Source of the DNA: Lachnospiraceae bacterium UBA2864
Lineage (GTDB): Bacteria; Bacillota; Clostridia; Lachnospirales; Lachnospiraceae
Direction of reading: 5' to 3'
Length of the DNA stretch: 48,114 nucleotides
Assembly (NCBI GenBank): GCA_002350525.1
Contig: DEFA01000021.1
Location: 50,679-98,792 of the forward strand
Below the pieces are notes generated by a model. That model ran no database searches. It saw only the letters and a list, made by a program, of their open reading frames with translations, and had not been told where the DNA came from. Below are positions 41,953 through 48,114 of this stretch, piece by piece; position 1 is the first letter of the stretch, and every line of letters starts with the position of its first letter. Both the position numbers and the translations under genes were made by a program.

Positions 41953-42900
41953 TCACTCGCTGTCTCTGAGTTCCTTACCTGTGATTTCCAGGAATACATC
42001 GTTGAGTGTAGGAAGCTCCGAATAGATTCTGTCATAATCAAGATTATTTTCGGCAAAATAATCTATAACATGAGTGATATTATGCTTTCCGCCGCTGCAC
42101 TTAAGTGTAAGCTTTCCGTTCTGGTAACTTACGTCATATACATGATTAAGCTTACCGATGGTCTCTACATGCTCTTTTGCAAGTTTCTTCACGTCTACGA
42201 TCACATTTTCTGTGTTCCTGATCTTGCCCTTAAGTTCTTCGGCGGTACCGGAAGCAACTTCCTTACCTTTATCCATTATGAGGATTCTCGAACAGATCTG
42301 CTCGACCTCTTCCATATAGTGTGAAGTATATATTATCGTCGCTCCGTTTTCGTTCAGCTGAGTGATTCCCTCAAGTATCTTATTACGTGACTGAGGATCT
42401 ACCGCAACTGTCGGCTCATCAAGTATTATCAGCTCAGGCTTATGTGCTATACCGCAGGCGATATTAAGTCTTCTGAGGAGACCGCCCGATAGTTTATTCG
42501 GAAAGAACTTCCTGAAGTCCCCGATATCTACAAACTGTATGGCTTCTTCAACATATTGTTTTCTCGTTGCCTTATCCTTAATGTATAATCCGCAGAAATA
42601 TTCTATGTTCTCCTGAACGGTCATCTCTTCGAATACGGCTACATTCTGGCATACCACACCGATCCGTCTTTTCAGGTCATTTCTGTTCGGACCCATTTTC
42701 TTACCGAAAACTTCGATATCTCCCTTATCATATGAGAGAAGCGATAATATACAATTGATGGTTGTCGTCTTTCCCGATCCGTTAGGTCCCAGCAGTCCGA
42801 ATACTTCTCCCTGTTTTATCTCAAGGCTGAAATTATCGAGAGCTATCAGTTCCTTATATCGCTTTACCAGGTTACTTATTTTTACTACAGTTTCGCTCAT
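41953..42900 (-). CDS. ABC transporter ATP-binding protein
   Basis: The 315-residue ATPase carries Walker A GPNGSGKTT at residues 38-46, the signature LSGGLLRRLNIA (a variant of LSGGQ with Leu in place of Gln), Walker B ELIILDEPTVAVDP and the H-loop TSHYMEE. About 90 residues follow the nucleotide domain, as in drug-export ATPases of the DrrA/CcmA type. AGGAGG precedes the ATG. It leads the operon with the two ABC-2 permeases, which faces the two-component genes. Confidence 0.92.
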   Translation of the reverse strand: MSETVVKISNLVKRYKELIALDNFSLEIKQGEVFGLLGPNGSGKTTTINCILSLLSYDKGDIEVFGKKMGPNRNDLKRRIGVVCQNVAVFEEMTVQENIEYFCGLYIKDKATRKQYVEEAIQFVDIGDFRKFFPNKLSGGLLRRLNIACGIAHKPELIILDEPTVAVDPQSRNKILEGITQLNENGATIIYTSHYMEEVEQICSRILIMDKGKEVASGTAEELKGKIRNTENVIVDVKKLAKEHVETIGKLNHVYDVSYQNGKLTLKCSGGKHNITHVIDYFAENNLDYDRIYSELPTLNDVFLEITGKELRDSE

Positions 42901-42975
42901 CTATAGATCCTCCTAAATCATAACCGCGTAATCTGTTTTGATGATCCTATCTTATCAAGTCCCCGAAAAATCTTG

Positions 42976-43013
42976 TAGTGATGAATGTAAGAATCACTAT
43001 ATGACATTTGTCA
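42976..43013. promoter_or_regulatory. Two inverted repeats in the divergent gap
   Basis: TAGTGAT (42976-42982) and ATCACTA (42993-42999) flank ten bases; TGACA-TT-TGTCA at 43002-43013 overlaps the next promoter. They may bind regulators of the ABC operon or of the serine-dehydratase-like gene. Confidence 0.4.
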
Positions 43014-43028
43014 CATTTCATGTATAAT
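43001..43028 (+). promoter_or_regulatory. Probable promoter of the serine-dehydratase-like gene
   Basis: ATGACA, a 16-base spacer, then TATAAT, about 60 bases before the ATG at 43088. Confidence 0.55.
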
Positions 43029-43087
43029 AGTAAAATGTATTTGCCTAGTGGTTTTATAGGTAAAAGAAGTTACAACGAGGTATTATT

Positions 43088-43855
43088 ATGGCAGAAAAGA
43101 TTTTTTATCCTGATTTTTTTAACGATGTTTTCGGTCCCATCATGCAGCCCGGTTCCAGCGGAGGATTTGCGGGTACTTCAAGATCGGCAAGGATTGCACG
43201 ATACAGCGTTCTTTCCGATCCTCTTACTCAGCGAATCATAGAAAACGCCCTTTCAACTAATGCCAAGGTTCCGGGAGTAAAGATTGTTCCGGGTCCCATG
43301 GGAACAGGCGGAGGCTATCTTTTCAGCGCTCTCGATGCTGTAAGAGAAGCAAAGGGATACAGTCATGAAAAAATGATCGAAGGACTGATAGTCGCAGCTA
43401 TGCTCGGTGCCATAGCTTATACCCGCTCCAATCCAAGTGGGGAAAGAGGCTGTGTTGGTGAATCCGGAGTGTGCAATGCAATGGCCGCCGCTGCCGTTGC
43501 TCAGATGAGCGGTGCCACACCGGATCAGGTGGAAAATGCCGCATCTATGGCGCTTCAGGCAAATCTCGGACTTGTCTGCGATGTTATCCCCGGAGGCAAA
43601 GAATTTCCGTGCATTACAAGAACTGTAAGAGCCGCCGTTACAGCTCCGCTTTATGCTGATCTTGCAAGATCCGGCATCGACCCGCTTATTCCTTATCATG
43701 AAGTAATAGATGCCATGGAGGAGCATTATAAAAAAACTCCGCAGGACATGCTTTGCGGCTGTACCTGCGGAATTAACTGCTCACCATCTGCTCACAGATG
43801 TCATCTGTTTCAGCAGACTGAATATATGGATGGCAAGTTGAAATATAAAGCATAA
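43088..43855 (+). CDS. L-serine dehydratase alpha-type iron-sulfur protein, compact variant
   Basis: The 255-residue protein matches the iron-sulfur serine dehydratase alpha domain: the three conserved cysteine contexts are RGCVGESGVCNAMAA, GLVCDVIPGGKEFPC (two Cys). Yet the first 30 residues, VFGPIMQPGSSGGFAG, look like the start of the beta subunit (GPVM-x-GPSSSHTAG), with the SSHT part altered to SGGF. The usual PTAGS loop appears as PGPMGTGGG. The C terminus has an added cysteine-rich stretch (CGCTCGINC). No separate beta subunit lies nearby. It may deaminate serine or act on another hydroxy or thiol substrate. GAGG precedes the ATG. Confidence 0.75.
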   Translation: MAEKIFYPDFFNDVFGPIMQPGSSGGFAGTSRSARIARYSVLSDPLTQRIIENALSTNAKVPGVKIVPGPMGTGGGYLFSALDAVREAKGYSHEKMIEGLIVAAMLGAIAYTRSNPSGERGCVGESGVCNAMAAAAVAQMSGATPDQVENAASMALQANLGLVCDVIPGGKEFPCITRTVRAAVTAPLYADLARSGIDPLIPYHEVIDAMEEHYKKTPQDMLCGCTCGINCSPSAHRCHLFQQTEYMDGKLKYKA

Positions 43856-43865
43856 GCCTTATATT

Positions 43866-44492
43866 CTACTTTCCGTCCGGAAAACTTGTAAATACTCCCT
43901 GTTCAACTATCGGGTAATCATAAGCTTCTTTTGCATCTGCAAAAGCTTTGATCATAAATACCATATTTCTCGCAAGGTTTCTCATGGTCTGCAGACCTTC
44001 GAGATCCTTACGTACATCTTCAGCTGTATGTCCGTGTACCTGATTCCAGTATGTACTCGGTGCAAGCGGCATACCACTTATCAAAAAATATTTATTAAGC
44101 ACATCGAAGGTTGCTGTGTTTCCTGCTCTTCTGCAGCTTACAACCGATGCACCGACCTTCATGTGCTTAGAAAATGAAGTGCTGTAGAACAGTCTGTCGG
44201 CAAAGGCAAGAAGTGTCCCGTTCGGAGATCCGTAGTATACCGGGCTTCCCAGAACAAGACCATCGGCTTCTTCAAACTTAGGGGCCACTTCATTTACCAG
44301 ATCATCTATCACGCATTTCCCTGTCTTTCCGCAGTTATTGCAGGAGAGACATCCTCGGATATCTTTTCCTCCCACCTGAATAACCTCTGTCTCTACGCCT
44401 TCCGCGTCAAATACTTTTATCATCTCTTTTAATGCCTCAGCTGTACAGCCATTCGCATGAGGACTTCCGTTTATAAGTAATACTTTAGCCAT
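43866..44492 (-). CDS. NADPH-dependent FMN reductase / iron-sulfur flavoprotein
   Basis: The 208-residue protein has a flavodoxin-like fold with FMN loop INGSPHANGCTAEAL at the N terminus and LVLGSPVYYGSPNG. A compact cysteine motif, Cys48, Cys51, Cys54 and Cys60 (CLSCNNCGKTGKC), matches the cluster motif of the iron-sulfur flavoprotein (Isf) family, so it probably binds a [4Fe-4S] cluster as well as FMN. It could move electrons from ferredoxin or NAD(P)H to an unknown acceptor. It follows a Gfo/Idh oxidoreductase gene by about 20 bases on the same strand. Confidence 0.88.
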   Translation of the reverse strand: MAKVLLINGSPHANGCTAEALKEMIKVFDAEGVETEVIQVGGKDIRGCLSCNNCGKTGKCVIDDLVNEVAPKFEEADGLVLGSPVYYGSPNGTLLAFADRLFYSTSFSKHMKVGASVVSCRRAGNTATFDVLNKYFLISGMPLAPSTYWNQVHGHTAEDVRKDLEGLQTMRNLARNMVFMIKAFADAKEAYDYPIVEQGVFTSFPDGK

Positions 44493-44512
44493 AATATACC
44501 TCCTAATATGAT

Positions 44513-45487
44513 TTAATATCCTATCTTCGTAAGTACACTGTCGATCAGCGCCGCATTTTTAACAGAAAACTCCGGTGTTATATAATGCTTCTCTTCGCCC
44601 ATAACACATCTGCTGAACTGTTCGATCTCAAGTGAGTAATTATTCGGAACGGATATATATCTCTCCGTCTCGCCATCTTCGGTGTAAATTTTATAAGATA
44701 CCTCACCTTCCTGATTATATTCAACCTCTGATCGGATGCTTCCCTTGGTTCCGTGGATATACAGTCTGTCATATCTTGCGTTGGTATTCTCGCCCAGCAT
44801 CATACCGACATTGAAAGAAGCTCTTACACCATTATCAAACTTTATGAGCCCGCCGGTGAAAACATCAACACCCTTATCCGAAAACTCCGCATCAGCCTTA
44901 ACATATACCGGCTCACCTTCAGTAAGAGTAAGGATCATAGTTGAGCAGTAGCATCCGAGATCATACATCGCACCGCCGCCGAGATCCTTATACAGTCTTA
45001 TATCTTCCTTATAACCCTGTGTCACAAATGCGGTATCTATATAATCAATCTCCCCGATAACACCGCTTCGTACATCATTCTTCAGGCTGTCGATATAAGG
45101 GCTGTGAAGATAAGCATAGGCCTCCATAAGAAGTACTCCGCTTTCTTCCGCAACCTTAAACATCTTCTTAGTTTCTTCCGCTGTAAGTCCCATCGGCTTC
45201 TCACACAGAACGTTTTTCCCCGCCTTAAGTGCCTTCTCCACCCACGGAAGATGCAGATTGTTCGGGAGCGGGATATAAACTGCCTGAACCTCTTTATCCT
45301 CTAAAAGCCCATCGTAGCTTCCGTAAGCTTTTTCGAATCCAAACGTATCCTTATATCTCTCGGCCTTTTCAAGACTTCTTCCCGCAATGGCATAGAGCTC
45401 GCAGGACTGCGACTGTTTCATGCCCGGTATGGTTCCCCAAGCTGCCACATTTGCCGTACCGAGTACACCCCATTTTACTTTACTCAT
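44513..45487 (-). CDS. Gfo/Idh/MocA-family oxidoreductase
   Basis: The 324-residue protein has an N-terminal Rossmann domain (WGVLGTANVAAWGTIPG) and the family hallmark CEKPMG with the catalytic Lys near residue 96, then a GGGAMYDLGCY segment in the C-terminal domain. These enzymes oxidise or reduce sugars, inositols or similar substrates with NAD(P). The substrate is unknown. It lies between a nitroreductase gene and an FMN reductase gene, so the three form a minus-strand redox run. Confidence 0.92.
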   Translation of the reverse strand: MSKVKWGVLGTANVAAWGTIPGMKQSQSCELYAIAGRSLEKAERYKDTFGFEKAYGSYDGLLEDKEVQAVYIPLPNNLHLPWVEKALKAGKNVLCEKPMGLTAEETKKMFKVAEESGVLLMEAYAYLHSPYIDSLKNDVRSGVIGEIDYIDTAFVTQGYKEDIRLYKDLGGGAMYDLGCYCSTMILTLTEGEPVYVKADAEFSDKGVDVFTGGLIKFDNGVRASFNVGMMLGENTNARYDRLYIHGTKGSIRSEVEYNQEGEVSYKIYTEDGETERYISVPNNYSLEIEQFSRCVMGEEKHYITPEFSVKNAALIDSVLTKIGY

Positions 45488-45525
45488 ATCGTTCTCCTTT
45501 TGTAACTGTTCGGAAGATTACTCAT

Positions 45526-46050
45526 TTATAAATAGTACACGTAATTTTCTTTTCTCGGAGCAGGTGCCGCGAGCGGTGCTGCCGCATATCCGAGCGCACA
45601 GTGTCCGATTCCTTCATATTCATCTTCGATTCCGAGTCTCTTCAGGAGTTCCTTACCGAATCCGGATTCAAACTCTTCTTTTGCTCTGTGGATCCAGATG
45701 CTTGCAACACCCAGGCTTTCAGCCGCATTCATGAGATTGCCCATAACAAGAGAGCCATCATATACATGAGTTGCAACATCCTTCTTGGCAAGGACTATAA
45801 GGATAACGGGCGCTCCGTAGAACGGATCAAAACCCGCATCCCAACCGCCTATGGATCTGTTATCTTCGGAAATCATATCTCTGATCTCCTTATTCGTTAC
45901 GGCGATGATTATAGGACTCTGCTTCCCCATTCCCGTAGCTGCATAAGTACCTGCCTCGATGATTGCCTTAAGCTCCTCATCCTTTATCATATCAGGTTTA
46001 AAATTTCTGCAGCTTCTTCTTGATTCAAGAACTTTTATAGTTTCATTCAT
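45526..46050 (-). CDS. Nitroreductase-family flavoprotein
   Basis: The 174-residue protein is a small FMN-dependent nitroreductase: ESRRSCRNFKPDMIKDEEL at the start (FMN phosphate binding), AGTYAATGMGKQSP, and GVASIWIHRA and GHCALGYAA at the end. It has no iron-sulfur extension. Such enzymes reduce nitro compounds, quinones or flavins; the natural substrate is unknown. The ATG at 46050 follows GGAGGT at seven bases; the ATG five codons upstream would overlap that site. Confidence 0.9.
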   Translation of the reverse strand: MNETIKVLESRRSCRNFKPDMIKDEELKAIIEAGTYAATGMGKQSPIIIAVTNKEIRDMISEDNRSIGGWDAGFDPFYGAPVILIVLAKKDVATHVYDGSLVMGNLMNAAESLGVASIWIHRAKEEFESGFGKELLKRLGIEDEYEGIGHCALGYAAAPLAAPAPRKENYVYYL

Positions 46051-46206
46051 GATTATTACCTCCATTCGTAATATAATTTATAATTCTATGTTTCTAGAAT
46101 AATTTATTTGTTCCGCAAACAAAAGCATATATTTACCATGTTTTGCCTATTTTTTGCGGTCATAAAGTGATATAATCGGTTTATAAACAGGGGGGAGTAA
46201 TCAATT

Positions 46207-46674
46207 ATGGACAACAATACTATTCAACCGATCACAGTAGATTTTTCCGAACAGGTTCCGTACTTTGACAGTATCTATCGGAGTATCTTTCTTACGGTAA
46301 CCGGTCAGGCCAAAGTGGCCTCATCCGATTGGGGCAGTGATGAAAGAGCCGTGGAATTTGTTAGAAATATAATTAAGCTTGAAATCGCACAGCAGCTTCA
46401 GGTCTGCAGCAGCAGAGGCAAGTCTGTCAAGAAACTGCATGAGGAAATACCTGCCATACACGAGGCTTGTGTAAATCAGCTGATGGGTAAACATTTTCAG
46501 GTATATGATTTTGATATTACATCAATAACCCCGAATGACGATAATCTTACTACCATCGATAAGCTTGACCTCGCTGAGGTCATGTCCGCAATGACAAAGG
46601 TTTGCCCTCTTTGCGGAAACACAAACTCAGCAGAAGTTAAGATCTGTAAGTATTGCGGTGGAAACCTCCGATAA
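46207..46674 (+). CDS. Small protein with C-terminal zinc ribbon, unknown function
   Basis: I do not recognise the family. The 155-residue protein has a mostly helical N-terminal region of about 130 residues with no membrane segment (EQVPYFDSIYRSIFLTV, EFVRNIIKLEIAQQLQ), and ends with a zinc ribbon C-x2-C-x10-C-x2-C (CPLCGNTNSAEVKICKYC). The protein is probably cytosolic, and the ribbon may bind a protein or nucleic acid partner. GGGGGAG lies nine bases before the ATG, and TATAAT is about 40 bases upstream without a clear -35. It is convergent with the symporter gene and divergent from the nitroreductase. Confidence 0.8.
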   Translation: MDNNTIQPITVDFSEQVPYFDSIYRSIFLTVTGQAKVASSDWGSDERAVEFVRNIIKLEIAQQLQVCSSRGKSVKKLHEEIPAIHEACVNQLMGKHFQVYDFDITSITPNDDNLTTIDKLDLAEVMSAMTKVCPLCGNTNSAEVKICKYCGGNLR

Positions 46675-46700
46675 TATATGTTACCTGCGGATGCTGTGGA

Positions 46701-48065
46701 TTAACCGATAAGACCACTGATAAGGATAGCTAATATAAGCACCGGCAGTACGTACTTAAAATATCCTGTAAGCTTTGGGCTCATTTTCATGCCGCTGCCT
46801 TTGTTTGCTTCCGCAAAAAACTTATCGGCGCCCCATCCGTATTTTGTAATACAGAACATAAGGAATACGAGTGCACCTATCGGAAGAAGGATATTACTTA
46901 CAACGAAATCCTCGCTGTCAAGGATATCTCTGTTTCCGATCAGGTGTATATTTTTTAATATGTTATAACCGAGTACACAAGGTATACTTGCTAAGAGCAT
47001 AAATATGCAGTTTACAAGAACAGACTTCACCCTGCCCCACTTGAAGTTATCTATGGTAGATCCCACAAGATTCTCAAATACCGCTGTGACAGTCGAGAAA
47101 CTTGCAAATGTCATAAAGAGGAAGAAAAGCGTTCCCCATATCCTTCCACCCGGCATATTTATAAATACACACGGAAGAGAGATAAAGATAAGCGATGGTC
47201 CTTCCGAAGGCTGTATTCCGAAGGAAAAGCATGCAGGGAATATGATAAGTCCCGATGCAAGGGCAACAAATGTATCAAGTGCGCATATCTTCACTGCTTC
47301 ACCCGTAATAGAATTCTCATCAGACATGTAACTTCCGAACACTTCCATTGACGCAATTCCGAGACTCAGGGTAAAGAATGCCTGATTCATAGCCGCTGTG
47401 ATCACCTTTATGATTCCGACATGCTTTATGTTGTCCAGATTCGGAAGCAGATAAAAGCTTATTCCTTCTCCCACATTCTTAAGCGTAAAGCTATTGATAA
47501 CCAGAACGATAATAAGCAGAAGAAGTCCTATCATCATAAATTTATTAACTCTCTCAAGACCATTCTGAACACCGAAGCTGAGAACAAGAAACCCGACTAT
47601 AACGATGATTGCCATGAAAATCCCCATCTCTAACGGATTATCCAGCATGGAACCGAAGACTCCGCCTACCGCATCTTCCGTCACTCCCTTAAACTCTCCC
47701 GTAAGGAACTTCCAAAAGTATGCAAGCATCCAGCCTGCAACCGTTGTGTAATACATCATAAGAAGGTAACATCCTGCGATACAGAACCAGCCGTGAATAT
47801 GCCACTTTGAACCCGGCTTCTCAAGTTCCTTATATCCTTCGACAATGGTCTTCTTACTGGCACGACCTATACTTATCTCCATAGTCAGTACCGGTATACC
47901 CATTAAAACAAGAAACAGAAGATAAAACAGTACAAATATCGCACCACCGTTCTGTCCCGCAACATATGGAAATTTCCATACATTTCCTATTCCTATAGCA
48001 CATCCCGCACTGACCAGTATGAATCCGAGTCTGCTTTTAAACCCTTCTCTCTTCTGCTTTTCCAT
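46701..48065 (-). CDS. Sodium-dependent transporter, NSS (SNF) family
   Basis: The 454-residue protein is a LeuT-fold symporter of about 11-12 helices. Helix 1 carries the family signature AGCAIGIGNVWKFPYVAGQNGGA, whose unwound middle binds the substrate and Na+, and MEISIGRASKK follows helix 2. Bacterial members of this length carry amino acids such as tryptophan, tyrosine, leucine or methionine; the substrate cannot be assigned. The start ATG follows AAAGGA with a spacing of about 11 bases. The upstream region reaches the window edge and contains a perfect triloop hairpin at 48092-48112. Confidence 0.94.
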   Translation of the reverse strand: MEKQKREGFKSRLGFILVSAGCAIGIGNVWKFPYVAGQNGGAIFVLFYLLFLVLMGIPVLTMEISIGRASKKTIVEGYKELEKPGSKWHIHGWFCIAGCYLLMMYYTTVAGWMLAYFWKFLTGEFKGVTEDAVGGVFGSMLDNPLEMGIFMAIIVIVGFLVLSFGVQNGLERVNKFMMIGLLLLIIVLVINSFTLKNVGEGISFYLLPNLDNIKHVGIIKVITAAMNQAFFTLSLGIASMEVFGSYMSDENSITGEAVKICALDTFVALASGLIIFPACFSFGIQPSEGPSLIFISLPCVFINMPGGRIWGTLFFLFMTFASFSTVTAVFENLVGSTIDNFKWGRVKSVLVNCIFMLLASIPCVLGYNILKNIHLIGNRDILDSEDFVVSNILLPIGALVFLMFCITKYGWGADKFFAEANKGSGMKMSPKLTGYFKYVLPVLILAILISGLIG

Positions 48066-48091
48066 AACTTCATAATTCCTTTTCTGAAATG

Positions 48092-48112
48092 TCGATTTTC
48101 TTCGAAAATCGA
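48092..48112. repeat. Perfect triloop hairpin at the window edge
   Basis: TCGATTTTC and GAAAATCGA (9 bp arms) surround a 3-base loop (TTC on plus, GAA on minus). The arm-GAA-arm design is the same as in the repeats around secA, so this may be the start of a third copy outside the window. Confidence 0.55.
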
Positions 48113-48114
48113 TA

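Noticed and set aside
37480..42900. A lantibiotic or bacteriocin synthesis cluster
   Set aside because: There is an exporter and a two-component system, but no precursor peptide, modification enzyme or leader protease was found in the gaps.

Overview
The window reads as chromosomal DNA of an anaerobic, low-to-moderate GC Gram-positive of the class Clostridia, most likely Lachnospiraceae. This is inferred from the gene set (long-form HPF, MurT/GatD, MecA, RicT in a tmk-holB-rsmI cluster, NarL-type two-component systems, a small 2[4Fe-4S] ferredoxin), the strong AGGAGG-type ribosome binding sites and the Thr/Glu/Ala-rich linkers in surface proteins. No phage, plasmid, transposase, CRISPR, rRNA or tRNA gene was found. 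Most of it is an ordinary housekeeping chromosome; the unusual material is mainly between genes.

Layout. 1-577: start of ATP-type PEP carboxykinase (minus, runs off the edge). 766-10443: a minus-strand block with a DUF885 lipoprotein, ispD, tsaD, rnz, rimI, tsaB, tsaE, dCMP deaminase, aspartate kinase and homoserine dehydrogenase. 10472-15520: prfB, secA and hpf, with secA bracketed by two copies of a modular repeat made of triloop micro-hairpins. 15521-16020: a 500-base non-coding stretch with a terminator and five DnaA-box-like 9-mers. 16021-17355: a secreted NlpC/P60 wall hydrolase whose leader carries two exact WalR-type boxes. 17627-21414 (plus): murT, gatD, sua5/tsaC and rpiB. 21572-22968 (minus): mecA and a UBA-like/DUF4342 protein. 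23115-23378: promoter, structured RNA candidate and terminator with no credible ORF. 23591-24649: a Q/N-rich membrane protein. 24727-24897: a 56-residue ferredoxin. 25023-31438 (minus): rsmI, trmN6-like, ricT, holB, tmk, a CapA-like protein and ispE. 31570-37325: membrane proteins, lipoproteins and two HAD phosphatases. 37480-42900: a histidine kinase/response regulator pair facing a three-gene ABC-2 exporter. 43088-48065: a serine-dehydratase-like protein, a flavoprotein, a Gfo/Idh oxidoreductase, a nitroreductase, a zinc-ribbon protein and an NSS-type sodium symporter.

How genes work together. TsaB, TsaD, TsaE and Sua5/TsaC together make up the bacterial t6A tRNA-modification pathway. IspD and IspE are two steps of the MEP isoprenoid pathway. 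MurT/GatD amidate lipid II and are divergent from a wall hydrolase, so 16-19.8 kb is a cell-wall locus. Homoserine dehydrogenase and aspartate kinase form a Thr/Met/Lys branch. The kinase/regulator plus ABC exporter resembles antibiotic-sensing export systems of the LnrJK/LnrLMN type.

Main points for a second look: the micro-hairpin repeats around secA, the structured RNA candidate at about 23150-23378, the DnaA-box cluster at 15772-16033, the WalR boxes at 17401-17449, a palindromic operator shared by two membrane-protein genes 11 kb apart, a probably leaderless histidine kinase mRNA, and a compact serine-dehydratase variant. Start codons were moved inward from the longest reading frame wherever a ribosome binding site or family alignment supported it.
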